A stretch of 64,000 nt of DNA from Lysobacter sp. (GTDB lineage Bacteria; Pseudomonadota; Gammaproteobacteria; Xanthomonadales; Xanthomonadaceae). Every line of letters begins with the position of its first letter. Within the stretch, counting starts at the first letter, position 1. The stretch spans positions 1 to 64,000 of the forward strand of contig JASLDW010000071.1 in assembly GCA_030151365.1 (NCBI GenBank), written 5' to 3'. Position numbers and translations under genes: made by a program. This document shows positions 1 through 8,294 of this stretch, piece after piece. The notes under the pieces are model-generated. The model ran no database searches, had not been told where the DNA came from, and saw only the letters and a program-made list of their open reading frames with translations.

Positions 1-187
1 CCATGTAGATGGCAAGGATGATGAAGAGGATCAGTCCGACGGACAGCGCGATGCGGCGAGTGAGCGCATTCACGGTGCGCTTCGACTGGCCGCGATCCGT
101 CAGCATGTAATACAGGCCTTGGCCGAGGTTCCAGACGATCAGGATGAGCACGCCCACGATCAGCACGAGTTTCAGCGAAGGATTCAT
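1..187 (-). CDS. DUF2909 twin-transmembrane protein, 3' end off the window
   Basis: The visible 62 residues begin MNPSLKLVLIVGVLIL and form two hydrophobic helices (about residues 5-29 and 46-62) separated by a short basic loop containing TDRGQSKRTVNALTRR. This is the pattern of the DUF2909 twin-transmembrane family, small (about 70 aa) inner-membrane proteins found beside cytochrome c oxidase genes in proteobacteria. The gene is divergent from the SURF1 gene 57 bp away, and the C-terminus lies beyond the left edge. The role is unknown; context suggests oxidase assembly or stability. The family call is by hydropathy, loop pattern and neighbourhood. Confidence 0.8.
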   Translation of the reverse strand, partial: MNPSLKLVLIVGVLILIVWNLGQGLYYMLTDRGQSKRTVNALTRRIALSVGLILFIILAIYM

Positions 188-244
188 GGCAATGACCTGT
201 GCAGGGACGATGCCGGGATTATCGCAGCTTGCGGGTAGGATCCG

Positions 245-961
245 ATGAAGCGCCTGCGCTGGTGGTTGCTGGCGATTGTCGTGGCCGCGGTGTTCGGCAT
301 GCTGGGTGCGTGGCAGCTGGGACGCGCGCAACAGAAGCGCGCGATGCTGGCCCATGCGCAAGCGGCCATCACGCAGCGTGACGAGATCGCGCTGATGGCC
401 GCCTCGGATTCGACGCGCGCCGAGGGGTATGACTGGGCCGTCGGCACGGGCCATTTCCCGCCGTCTCCCGCGGTATTGCTCGACAGCCAGGTCCGCAACG
501 GACAGGTCGGTGTGCGTGCCTATCGGGTGTTCCTGCAGGATGGTGGAACGCAGCCGCTGCTGGTCGATTTCGGCTGGTTGCCGGTGCTCGATCGCAGCCA
601 CATGCCGACATTGCCGCTGCCGGACATGCGCGAGGTGCGCGGCCTGTTGATGCCGCCGCCTTCGCACGGCCTGGTGGCGCCGATCGCCACGCGTTTGCCG
701 AATGGCGACGTGCTGGTGACGGCATTGTCGGCGTCGGAATTGCCGGCGCTGCTTGGCCAGCGCGTATTGGCGCCGCGCATCCTGCGCCTCGATCCCGAGC
801 TGCAGGTCGGTGGCGAACGCGATCTCGACGTCCTGCCCAACACCATGCCGCCCGAACGCCACATCGCCTACGCGGTGCAGTGGTTCGCTATGGCGGCCAC
901 CGTGCTCGTCCTTGCCTTCCTGTTGAATCGCCGTTCGCGGCGGCGTGATGCCCATGTCTGA
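245..961 (+). CDS. SURF1 family cytochrome c oxidase assembly protein
   Basis: A 238-aa inner-membrane protein with an N-terminal transmembrane helix (about residues 5-23, ending GAWQLGRAQQKR) and a C-terminal helix (about 212-230), enclosing a periplasmic domain. This is the usual SURF1 topology. The segment VDFGWLP near residue 108 matches the conserved SURF1 'vnRGwvp' block, here with F for R. SURF1 helps insert heme a into subunit I of aa3-type oxidases. It heads a row with a thioredoxin-like gene, ctaA and ctaB, so oxidase biogenesis is well supported. Its stop overlaps the start of the next gene, which implies translational coupling. Confidence 0.9.
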   Translation: MKRLRWWLLAIVVAAVFGMLGAWQLGRAQQKRAMLAHAQAAITQRDEIALMAASDSTRAEGYDWAVGTGHFPPSPAVLLDSQVRNGQVGVRAYRVFLQDGGTQPLLVDFGWLPVLDRSHMPTLPLPDMREVRGLLMPPPSHGLVAPIATRLPNGDVLVTALSASELPALLGQRVLAPRILRLDPELQVGGERDLDVLPNTMPPERHIAYAVQWFAMAATVLVLAFLLNRRSRRRDAHV

Positions 962-1523
962 TCCGAACTCCCTTGATACGCGTAACCGCAATCGCCGGAT
1001 GCTGCTGGCGATCGCCCTGCTGTTCCTCGGCAGCTTCGTGCTGGCCGGCGCGCTGCGCTTTTCCGGCTGGCGTCCGCAGGGCCTGAAGAACAAGGGCGAA
1101 CTGCTGCAGCCGCCGGCCGACCTGCGCGGCGTGGCCCTGCAGCTCGCCGATGGCAGTGCCTATCCGTGGTCGCCGGAGGAACGCCGCTGGCGCATCCTCG
1201 CGGTGCCGTCCGCCGATTGCCGCGAACGCTGCGACAAACTCGCGCACGACCTCGACATCGTCTGGCAGGCGCTGGGCCACACCCGCGACCATGCCGACGT
1301 GCTGTGGGCGGGCGCAGTGCCGGCGTCCGCGCCGAAGACCAGCGCGCCGCGCGCCGTCGGCCCCGTGGATGTGCTGAGGGTCCGCTTGCCGCGTGCCGAT
1401 GCGCCCGGTAACGCGGTGGTCTACGTGATCGATCCCAATGGCTTCGTGGTCTTGCGGTACGCTCCCGGATTCGATCCGGCCGACCTGCGCACGGACCTCT
1501 CCAGGCTGTTAAAACTGCAATGA
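954..1523 (+). CDS. Membrane-anchored thioredoxin-like protein of the oxidase locus (hypothetical)
   Basis: About 189 aa. After a short basic N-terminus comes one transmembrane helix (MLLAIALLFLGSFVLAGAL), then a periplasmic domain with the spaced elements LQLADGSAYPW, RWRILAVPSADCRERC and VYVIDPNGFVVLRYAPGFDP. These resemble the beta strands of SCO1-like thioredoxin folds, and the C-x3-C pair (CRERC) could be redox or copper ligands; the classical SCO1 CxxxC is similar. Starts at 945 (GTG), 948 or 954 (ATG) are all possible; 954 gives the tightest overlap with the SURF1 stop. Position between SURF1 and ctaA suggests a part in heme or copper delivery to cytochrome oxidase. The exact function is not known to me. 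Confidence 0.7.
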   Translation: MSDPNSLDTRNRNRRMLLAIALLFLGSFVLAGALRFSGWRPQGLKNKGELLQPPADLRGVALQLADGSAYPWSPEERRWRILAVPSADCRERCDKLAHDLDIVWQALGHTRDHADVLWAGAVPASAPKTSAPRAVGPVDVLRVRLPRADAPGNAVVYVIDPNGFVVLRYAPGFDPADLRTDLSRLLKLQ

Positions 1524-1536
1524 AGTTGAAGCTGCA

Positions 1537-2721
1537 ATGAGCCGACCCCTCGTTCCCGTGCTGTCCCGTCATTTCCATCGCCTGGCCTGGCTGGCGGTGG
1601 CGCTGGCGTTCACCGTGATCGTGTTCGGCGCGTTCGTGCGCCTGTCGAACGCGGGCCTGAGTTGTCCCGACTGGCCGACCTGCTACGGTCGCGCGGCGTG
1701 GCCGCAGGCGTCGGCCGACATCACCAATCACGCCGCGACCGCGATCCGCGAACTCGACCCGACCAAGGCCTGGCGCGAACAGATGCATCGCCATCTCGCG
1801 GCGACGCTCGGCTTCCTGGTGTTCGTGCTGGCGCTGGTCGCCGCACGCCGGCGTCGTCTCGGCATCCTCCAGGTCATCACCTCGGCGATCCTCGTCGCAT
1901 TGGCGATCCCGCTCTACATGCGTGGCATGCATGAAGCGTCGGCGGCACTCGCCATCGCCGCGGAAGCGATCCTGATCGCGGCGGCGTGGCGCTGGAACAA
2001 CGAGGACCTGTCGCGAGTCGCGATGCTGACCTTCGCGGTGATCATCGTCCAGGCCTTGCTGGGCATGTGGACGGTGACCTGGCTGCTCAAGCCGATCGTG
2101 GTGATGGGTCATCTGCTCGGCGGCTTCACCACCTTCGCGCTGCTGGCGTGGATGGCGTGGCGCGCGACCAACGTGCCGATCCGCCTCGCCGACACTCGGT
2201 TGTTGCGGCGTCTGCTGATCGCCGGCGTGGTGCTGCTGACGATCCAGATCGCGCTCGGCGGCTGGACCAGTTCCAACTACGCCGCGCTGTCCTGCGGCGC
2301 CGGCAGCATGTCGATCGACAACTTCCCGAAGTGCGCCGGCCACTGGTGGCCGAACGCCGACTGGCGCAACGGCTTCGTGCTGTGGCGCGGCATCGGCGTC
2401 GACTATGAAGGCGGCATCCTCGATGGCCAGTCGCGCATCGCCATCCAGATGGCGCACCGGATCATGGCCGGCGTGGTCTTCCTCTACATCTGGTGGCTGG
2501 GCATTCGCCTGATCCGCCTGCCGGGCATGCGCACCTGGGGCGTGTTGCTGGCGCTCTTGGTGACGACGCAGTTCGCGCTCGGCGTCAGCAACGTCAAGCT
2601 GGCGTTGCCGTTGACGGTGGCAGTGCTGCACAACGCCGGCGCGGCGATCCTGCTGTTCCTGCTGGTGTCGCTGCTGGCGCGCATCCAGCGCCCGCTGCGC
2701 GCGGTGCAAGCGACATCATGA
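1537..2721 (+). CDS. ctaA: Heme A synthase (COX15/CtaA)
   Basis: A 394-aa polytopic membrane protein with about eight helices. The first helix runs into a conserved cysteine pair, LSCPDWPTCYG. The heme-coordinating histidine regions are recognisable as EQMHRHLAATLG, RGMHEASAALA and MAHRIMAGVVF. CtaA oxidises the C8 methyl of heme O to the formyl group of heme A in the inner membrane, using the product of the next gene. The length is slightly above the usual 340-390 aa owing to a long loop with LSCGAGSMSIDNFPKC near residue 250, typical of proteobacterial COX15. Its TGA overlaps the ATG of ctaB (ATGA). Confidence 0.95.
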   Translation: MSRPLVPVLSRHFHRLAWLAVALAFTVIVFGAFVRLSNAGLSCPDWPTCYGRAAWPQASADITNHAATAIRELDPTKAWREQMHRHLAATLGFLVFVLALVAARRRRLGILQVITSAILVALAIPLYMRGMHEASAALAIAAEAILIAAAWRWNNEDLSRVAMLTFAVIIVQALLGMWTVTWLLKPIVVMGHLLGGFTTFALLAWMAWRATNVPIRLADTRLLRRLLIAGVVLLTIQIALGGWTSSNYAALSCGAGSMSIDNFPKCAGHWWPNADWRNGFVLWRGIGVDYEGGILDGQSRIAIQMAHRIMAGVVFLYIWWLGIRLIRLPGMRTWGVLLALLVTTQFALGVSNVKLALPLTVAVLHNAGAAILLFLLVSLLARIQRPLRAVQATS

Positions 2722-3641
2722 CGAGCTGGGCGCATTACTGGCCGTTGACCAAGCCGCGCGTGGTGGCGTTGATCGTGTTCACCGCGCTGGTCGGCATCTG
2801 CCTGGCGATCCCCGGCCTGCCGACCGCGGATGACCTGCGCCATGGTGCACTGGGCCTGCTCGGCATCTGGCTGGCGGCGGCATCGGCGGCGGCGATCAAC
2901 CACCTGATCGATCGCCGCATCGACGTGCTGATGGCGCGCACCCAGCATCGTCCGCTGCCCTCGCACAACCTGACGCCGACCCAGGTGCTGGTGTTCGCGC
3001 TGCTACTCGGTGCGGCATCGATGGCGATCCTGATCATCGGCGTCAACTGGATCTGCGCGCTGCTCACCTTCGCGTCGTTGATCGGTTACGCCGTGATCTA
3101 CACCGCATGGCTGAAACACGCGACGCCGCAGAACATCGTGATCGGCGGCCTCGCCGGCGCTGCGCCGCCGTTGCTCGGCTGGTCGGCGGTCACCGGCATG
3201 CAGGGCCACTGGGATTGGCCCTATGCATTGCTGCTGGTGCTGATCGTCTTCGTGTGGACACCGCCCCATTTCTGGGCGCTGGCGATCTTCCGCCGCGCCG
3301 ACTACGCCAAGGCGTTGGTGCCGATGCTGCCGGTGACGCACGGCGTCGAATACACCCGCAAGCAGATCCTGCTCTACACCGTGTTGCTGGTGGCCGTGAG
3401 CGTGCTGCCGTGGGTCGCGGGCATGAGCGGCGTGTTCTACCTTGGCGGCGCGCTGTTCCTCGGCGTGGTCTTCATCTGGTACGCGTGGAAGCTGCAGAAT
3501 CCGCCCGACGAACTGTTCGCGATGCAGGTGTTCAAGTATTCGATCATCTACCTGATGGCGTTGTTCGCCTTCCTGCTGGTCGACCACTGGTTGTTGCCGT
3601 GGTTGCGACCGGTGCCGCCATTCGTGATGGAGCGGGTTTGA
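2718..3641 (+). CDS. ctaB: Protoheme IX farnesyltransferase (heme O synthase)
   Basis: A 307-aa UbiA-superfamily prenyltransferase with about nine transmembrane helices. The first Asp-rich prenyl-diphosphate motif is NHLIDRRIDVLMARTQHRPLP near residue 72. The second conserved loop is WTPPHFWALAIFRRADYAKA near residue 180, both diagnostic of CyoE/CtaB. It farnesylates heme b to heme O, the substrate of CtaA upstream. The ATG at 2718 overlaps the ctaA stop, so the longer in-frame extension through ctaA is not needed. The last oxidase-assembly gene; beyond it the base composition drops sharply at the restriction-modification island. Confidence 0.95.
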   Translation: MTSWAHYWPLTKPRVVALIVFTALVGICLAIPGLPTADDLRHGALGLLGIWLAAASAAAINHLIDRRIDVLMARTQHRPLPSHNLTPTQVLVFALLLGAASMAILIIGVNWICALLTFASLIGYAVIYTAWLKHATPQNIVIGGLAGAAPPLLGWSAVTGMQGHWDWPYALLLVLIVFVWTPPHFWALAIFRRADYAKALVPMLPVTHGVEYTRKQILLYTVLLVAVSVLPWVAGMSGVFYLGGALFLGVVFIWYAWKLQNPPDELFAMQVFKYSIIYLMALFAFLLVDHWLLPWLRPVPPFVMERV

Positions 3642-3680
3642 GGTGCAGGGTTTGGTGCGTGGCACAATCTGGTATTCAGC

Positions 3681-3686
3681 TAAACT
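3681..3686 (+). promoter_or_regulatory. Possible leaderless -10 box of the endonuclease gene
   Basis: TAAACT begins exactly 12 nt before the ATG at 3693, so transcription would start at or near the start codon. No Shine-Dalgarno sequence precedes that ATG. No convincing -35 box is seen. Confidence 0.35.
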
Positions 3687-3692
3687 CACCGC

Positions 3693-4397
3693 ATGTTTGA
3701 AACCAATACATATGATGACCCTCTGGTCCTCCCCGCCGCGATTCGCGCACGTTGGGAGTTCATGGAGACGAGCTCTGCAGCGGCTGTACTCAGGTCGGTC
3801 TGCCCAAATGAGTGGGCCGACATCACGAGCGTTTTGGAGCAATTTGCGCTGGATCCTCCCCGGTGGCTCAAGGCCGGTGGTAATCGCGGGGACATTGCCA
3901 AGGAAATAGACGGATTGTTCGCTCAGCGAGGCTGGCGTGAAATTCGAGTCGACATTCATTCGGAAGGCATTCTTTACACAAAATCCGGGGTCGAAGCGGG
4001 CCGGCTTCCGATTGTCAAACAGGAAGGCTATCTGGTTGACAACTTCAAAGGGCGAGTTGCACTCGATGTGGAGTGGAATGCGAAAGATGGCAATCTTGAT
4101 CGCGATCTTTCAGCTTACCGAGCATGGCACGAAGCAGGCGTTATCTCCGCTGCGGTATTGATCACGCAGGATCGCTTGGCTTTGAAATCGCTGGCCGAAG
4201 AAATATGGAGCAGTTACCAAGAGACGCTTCCCCAAGTTGATCGAAACCCCAAGCTTCCAATTGATTTGGGTACTTCCACGACAACCAATCTCGAGAAGGC
4301 GGCACTCCGGGTCAGAAGAGGAGTAATGGGAACCTGTCCACTGCTAGTTGTAGCTGCTTCGCGTTCTACTTGGAACGGACGGCCTTTCTCGCCTTAG
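3693..4397 (+). CDS. BglII-family type II restriction endonuclease
   Basis: A 234-aa protein similar in layout to the BglII endonuclease family. The core YLVDNFKGRVALDVEWNAKD (residues 113-132) carries the catalytic Asp116 and a D-x-E motif (Asp125, Glu127), followed by DRDLSAYR. The C-terminal family signature GTSTTTNLEK lies at 193-202. From memory, BglII itself uses D84, E93 and Q95 with the same 9- and 2-residue spacing; here the middle residue is Asp instead of Glu. The gene converges on, and overlaps by 32 nt, the methyltransferase at 4366-5358, forming a restriction-modification pair. GC content is visibly lower than in flanking genes, suggesting transfer. Recognition sequence not provable from sequence alone. 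Confidence 0.85.
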   Translation: MFETNTYDDPLVLPAAIRARWEFMETSSAAAVLRSVCPNEWADITSVLEQFALDPPRWLKAGGNRGDIAKEIDGLFAQRGWREIRVDIHSEGILYTKSGVEAGRLPIVKQEGYLVDNFKGRVALDVEWNAKDGNLDRDLSAYRAWHEAGVISAAVLITQDRLALKSLAEEIWSSYQETLPQVDRNPKLPIDLGTSTTTNLEKAALRVRRGVMGTCPLLVVAASRSTWNGRPFSP

Positions 4398-5358
4398 TGG
4401 CTTTGGTGGGTGCGCCATGGCTCGCAGCGCGTCTGGATGAAGGGGGTTGCAGCACTTGAGTCGAATGCCGCCCTCGTGGACGCATAGGCGTTTCCGCGGT
4501 TGCCAGTAGGGCTCTAACGCGTTGGATTGAGTAGCCGGTATCTATTCCCAGCTCTCTGACACTGGCGCCCTTGAGATATTGTTCGCGCAACCTTTTTCCC
4601 ATTGCTTCAGCACGATTCTGTTCGATGTGCTCGTTGGGCTTCAACGCAGGCAGAATTGGGCCGCCAGCGTAACCTTTATGAACTGTTCCTCGGGGAGTAA
4701 CGTCCTCGGCAGATTCGTTGCCCCAAACGGTCCAGCCTGGACGGGCGTGACGAGCGAACAATTCTAGGTGAGGGCCAGGCGAGCAAGCCTCAATCAGTTC
4801 GTATTGCTCATCTGGCTTTCGAGAGTGTTCCCGTTTGCGAGTCTCGATCATATTGACTTGAGACCGCCCGGGTGCGAGCGTGCGCATGGAGCCGCGAACG
4901 CCAAAAAGCAGGAGTTCCGTGACGTTTCGGAAATAGAATCCGACTCCGCGACCATCCGGTCCGCCATCTTTGCGGCGTTTGGCCCAGACGATGTTGCTTA
5001 CATAGCGGAAACCCCAAGCTTCCATGACTGCGATGCCGTCCAGCAACAAGGCATTCGGCACCCATAGGTAAAGATGGGCATTGCGAGCCGCAATATGCTT
5101 GACGCCCATCGTCTTGATAGCATCAAGCGACATTGTTGAGTAGCGATCCAGACGCCTATGCTCGGGAGCGACCTTTCCGGTTCGGTTAGTAAACCGCCAA
5201 GGTGGGTCGGCAAGAATGGTCGGAAATCCACCCACGATCTGGGGGAGGGGAGCAGGAGCTTCTTCCGGGCGGAGTGGGTTGCTGGGCATGGGCCCCATCT
5301 TACACAAAAAAAGATCTTTGAAAAGATCTTTTGATTCGGGTGTGAAAGTGCTCATCAT
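4366..5358 (-). CDS. MT-A70 family DNA N6-adenine methyltransferase with C-terminal HTH
   Basis: About 330 aa. The catalytic motif DPPW is at residues 51-54 (TILADPPWRF). It is followed by the MT-A70 blocks HLYLWVPNALL (95-105) and VSNIVWAKRRKDG (120-132), the block RNVTELLLFGVRG (144-156) and a late block ELFARHARPGWTVWGNE (199-215). MT-A70 enzymes transfer methyl from SAM to adenine N6. Residues 256-287 (LREQYLKGASVRELGIDTGY onward) look like a helix-turn-helix, and the tail is very basic. Starts at 5358, 5298 or 5289 are possible; none has a strong Shine-Dalgarno. It overlaps the endonuclease tail to tail and is its evident protective partner. AT-richer than its surroundings. Confidence 0.88.
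   Translation of the reverse strand: MMSTFTPESKDLFKDLFLCKMGPMPSNPLRPEEAPAPLPQIVGGFPTILADPPWRFTNRTGKVAPEHRRLDRYSTMSLDAIKTMGVKHIAARNAHLYLWVPNALLLDGIAVMEAWGFRYVSNIVWAKRRKDGGPDGRGVGFYFRNVTELLLFGVRGSMRTLAPGRSQVNMIETRKREHSRKPDEQYELIEACSPGPHLELFARHARPGWTVWGNESAEDVTPRGTVHKGYAGGPILPALKPNEHIEQNRAEAMGKRLREQYLKGASVRELGIDTGYSIQRVRALLATAETPMRPRGRHSTQVLQPPSSRRAASHGAPTKATKARKAVRSK
5312..5329. promoter_or_regulatory. Two AGATCT sites at the 5' end of the methyltransferase gene
   Basis: AGATCT occurs at 5312-5317 and 5324-5329, 12 bp apart, in the first codons of the longest methyltransferase frame or directly upstream if translation begins at 5298 or 5289. AGATCT is the sequence cut by the prototype BglII. 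If this system shares that specificity, methylation of its own control region could tune expression. Other copies exist (for example 16402 and 44189), so presence alone is not proof. Confidence 0.4.
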
Positions 5359-5417
5359 TTCTAGCGCTGCTCTGAAGTTTCCTATGAAACTCTATGAGGC
5401 ACTGGTCGCGGAAGCTG

Positions 5418-5434
5418 AGAATTCCGAAAATTCT
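5418..5434. repeat. Inverted repeat upstream of the methyltransferase gene
   Basis: AGAATT, five bases, AATTCT: a perfect 6-bp inverted repeat about 60 bp upstream of the longest methyltransferase start, in the 148-bp AT-rich gap before yeiH. Size and placement suit an operator for a dimeric regulator. No separate controller gene is present. Confidence 0.35.
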
Positions 5435-5506
5435 GTCAGAAAAGCTGGGATTCCTAATGCTGCTTGCGGAATTTTTCGATTCGCTTGATTGAGGAGTCGG
5501 CAGCGA

Positions 5507-6544
5507 TCAGCTGCCGAATACTCGCGCCACTCCGATATTCACCAGCAGTCCACCGACAATCAGCCACGCGAACAACGTCGTCGCCAGCAGCAGCGGCTTG
5601 AGGCCGGCCTGGCGGATCGCGCCGGCATGGGTGCGCACGCCGAGCGCGCCCATCGCCATCGCCAGCAGGAAGGTGTCGATCAGCAGCAAGGCATCGACCA
5701 GCGCCTTCGGCAGCAGGTGGAAGGAATTGAAGGCGCCGACCACCAGGAACAGGATCGCGAACCACGGAATCACGATCGGCGCGCGCTTGCCGCTGGCGTC
5801 GTTCTTGTCGCGCAGCCAGGCGGAGAGCATCAGCAGGAACGGCGCCAGCAGGATGACGCGGATCATCTTCTCGATCACGGCGATGTTGGCCGCTTCGTCG
5901 CCCACCGATTTGCCGGCGACCACCACCTGCGCGACTTCGTGCACGCTCGAGCCGACATAGAGCCCATAGGCGTGCTGGGTGAAGCCGTGGTGCGATTGCA
6001 GCATCGGCCAGAACAGCGGATACAGGAACATGGCGATCGTGCCGAACACCACCACCGTCGCCACCGCGACCGAGACCTTGTGCGCCTGCGCCTTGACCAC
6101 CGGTTCCGCGGCCATCACCGCGGCGGCGCCGCAGATCGCCGCGCCCGAGCCGATCAGGATCGAGCTGTCGCGATCGAGCTTGAACACGCGGCGGCCGAGG
6201 AACAGCGCCAGCAGGAAGGTGCAGGCGACCATGATGACGTCGACGACGATCCCGGCGGCACCAACGCCGAGGATGTCCTGGAAGGTGAGGCGAAACCCGA
6301 ACAGCACGATGCCGACGCGCAGCAGGCGCGAACGCGCGTAATCGACGCCGGCGCCGGCATGCCCGGAGATGCGGGGGAACACCGTGTTGCCAAGGAGGAT
6401 GCCGAGCACGATCGCGGTCGGCAGCGCACTCATGCCGAAGCGCTTGGTGTATGGCTCCAGCAACATCGCGACGATGGCGAGGGCGGCGGCAAGCAGCAGG
6501 CCGGGCAGGCGTGCGCGCCAGGGATTCGATGTGGTGGAGGTCAT
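5507..6544 (-). CDS. YeiH/UPF0324 family inner-membrane transporter
   Basis: A 345-aa polytopic protein of the YeiH family (also annotated as putative sulfate exporter). Family features include VLGILLGNTVFPRI near residue 40, LLRVGIVLFGFRLT near 70, GSGAAICGAAAVMA near 130 and SVHEVAQVVVAGK near 205. About ten hydrophobic helices are evident. The ATG at 6544 (MTSTTSNPWRARLPG) is preferred to an upstream alternative that would add a Cys-rich, non-hydrophobic extension. It lies 37 bp behind dnaG on the same strand. Substrate is unproven; sulfate or sulfite export has been proposed for relatives. Confidence 0.85.
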   Translation of the reverse strand: MTSTTSNPWRARLPGLLLAAALAIVAMLLEPYTKRFGMSALPTAIVLGILLGNTVFPRISGHAGAGVDYARSRLLRVGIVLFGFRLTFQDILGVGAAGIVVDVIMVACTFLLALFLGRRVFKLDRDSSILIGSGAAICGAAAVMAAEPVVKAQAHKVSVAVATVVVFGTIAMFLYPLFWPMLQSHHGFTQHAYGLYVGSSVHEVAQVVVAGKSVGDEAANIAVIEKMIRVILLAPFLLMLSAWLRDKNDASGKRAPIVIPWFAILFLVVGAFNSFHLLPKALVDALLLIDTFLLAMAMGALGVRTHAGAIRQAGLKPLLLATTLFAWLIVGGLLVNIGVARVFGS

Positions 6545-6581
6545 GGGGAGTCCGGGAGGGCGTCGGTATGGATGAGGGCGA

Positions 6582-8294
6582 TCAGCTTGCGAGTCGCAGT
6601 CGCAGCAGTTCGCGCAGTTCGGTTTTTTCATCGTCGCTCAGGTCGCGGATGCGCGATTGCAGCTGGTCGATGCGTTGTTGCGTCGATTGCTTCGACAGCT
6701 GCGCCAGCACGCCGTCGAAATCGATCGTCCATTCTTCCGGGCCGCCGGGCTCGCTGAAGGTCGCGAGTTTCTGCAATGCGCCGGCATCGGGATGGTCGGC
6801 GAAGGATTCGAGGATGCCGGCAACGGTCAATCCGGGGCGCGACTTCAGCACGTCGAGCAGCTCGACCAGCAGGGGGATGCCAGCCAGTTGCAGCGATTCG
6901 AATTCATACGGGACAGGCGCGCGATCAGCCAATGCCGGATGCTGCAGCAGCAAGGTGATGGCGTGGCGGACGAGGCTGCGCTTCGCGTGCGCGTTGGCGC
7001 TCGATGGCGTCGGCGCGCGCGCAATCGCATTGACATCGGTGACATCGACATTGGTGAGCTCGCGGATGCGCGCGACCATCGCGTCGCGGAAGCCGCCGTC
7101 GGGGATCTTGGCGATATCGGCGCGACAGCGATCGACCAAGGTCGCCTTGCCGGTCACCGAGGTCAGCGACACGCCCTGCATGCGTTCGGCGAAATACACC
7201 TCGGACAGCGGCGTCGCGTTGCGCAACCGCTCCTCGAATTTCGTGTGCCCTTCCTTGCGGATCAGGGTATCCGGATCCTCGCCGTCGGGCAGGAACAGGA
7301 AGAACGCCTGGCGGCCGTCCTTCATGCGCGGCAGTACCGATTCCAGCGCCTTCCACGCGGCGCGGCGGCCGGCGGCATCGCCATCGAAACAGAACACCAC
7401 TTCCGGCGCGTTGCGGAACAGCAGCTCGGCGTGTTCCGGCGTGGTCGCGGTGCCGAGGGTGGCGACGGCGTAGCGGATGCCGTGCTGCGCCAGCGACACC
7501 ACGTCCATGTAGCCTTCGACCACCAGCAGGCGTTCCAGCTTCGGATTGGCCTGACGCGCCTGCCACAGGCCGTACAACTCGCGGCCCTTGTGGAACAGTG
7601 CGGTTTCCGGCGAATTGAGGTATTTCGGGGTGTCGTCCTTGTCGAGCACGCGACCGCCGAAGGCGATCACGCGGCCGCGGCGATCGTGGATCGGGAACAT
7701 CACGCGATCGCGGAACTTGTCGTAGACGTGGCCCTTGTCGTTGCGTGAGAACAGGCCCGAGCGCTCCAGCAATTGCATGCGTCGCTGATCGGTGCCGAGT
7801 TCGTTGCGCAGCCCGTCGTAGCCCTGCGGCGCGTAGCCGATGGCGAAATGTTCGCGGGTCGCGGCATCGACGCCGCGCTGGTCGAGATAGGCCTGGGCGC
7901 GGCTGCTGGAGGCGAGCTGGCGCTTGAAGAATGCCGCCGCGGCATCCATCGCGCCGAACAACGGCTGCGTTTCCGGATTGGCATTGCGCTGGCTGGTTTC
8001 GCGCGGCACTTCCATGCCGGCGCGTTTCGCCAGTTCGTCGATGGCATCGAGGAATTCGAGGCGATCGAACTGCATCAGGAAGTTGATCGCGCTGCCGTGG
8101 GCGCCGCAACCGAAGCAGTGGTAGAACTGCTTGGCCGGCGACACGTAGAACGAAGGCGTGCGTTCGTCGTGGAAGGGACAGCAGGCAGTGTATTCGTTGC
8201 CTTTCTTCTTCAGCGGCACGCGCGCATTGACGATCTCGACCACATCGGTGCGGTTGAGCAAGTCGTCGATGAAGGCGTCGGGAATGCGTGCCAC
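6582..8294 (-). CDS. dnaG: DNA primase
   Basis: A 570-aa primase. The CHC2 zinc finger has Cys39, His42, Cys60 and Cys63 (ACCPFHDE, YHCFGCGAHG), as in E. coli DnaG. The RNA-polymerase core contains the conserved DRVMFPIHDRRGRVIAFGGR block. TOPRIM follows with VVEGYMDVV and FDGDAAGRR. The C-terminal helicase-binding region is weakly conserved, as usual. DnaG lays RNA primers at replication forks with DnaB. The GTG at 8294 begins VARIPDAFIDDLLN, matching the family N-terminus. It belongs to the rpsU-yqeY-dnaG block, with a GNAT gene inserted before it. No rpoD follows, unlike the classical macromolecular-synthesis operon. Confidence 0.96.
   Translation of the reverse strand: MARIPDAFIDDLLNRTDVVEIVNARVPLKKKGNEYTACCPFHDERTPSFYVSPAKQFYHCFGCGAHGSAINFLMQFDRLEFLDAIDELAKRAGMEVPRETSQRNANPETQPLFGAMDAAAAFFKRQLASSSRAQAYLDQRGVDAATREHFAIGYAPQGYDGLRNELGTDQRRMQLLERSGLFSRNDKGHVYDKFRDRVMFPIHDRRGRVIAFGGRVLDKDDTPKYLNSPETALFHKGRELYGLWQARQANPKLERLLVVEGYMDVVSLAQHGIRYAVATLGTATTPEHAELLFRNAPEVVFCFDGDAAGRRAAWKALESVLPRMKDGRQAFFLFLPDGEDPDTLIRKEGHTKFEERLRNATPLSEVYFAERMQGVSLTSVTGKATLVDRCRADIAKIPDGGFRDAMVARIRELTNVDVTDVNAIARAPTPSSANAHAKRSLVRHAITLLLQHPALADRAPVPYEFESLQLAGIPLLVELLDVLKSRPGLTVAGILESFADHPDAGALQKLATFSEPGGPEEWTIDFDGVLAQLSKQSTQQRIDQLQSRIRDLSDDEKTELRELLRLRLAS

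Noticed and set aside
868..2709. 613-aa minus-strand open frame over ctaA
   Set aside because: Antisense of a well-supported gene; composition is Arg/Gln/His-rich, as in reverse frames of GC-rich genes, with no recognisable domain.
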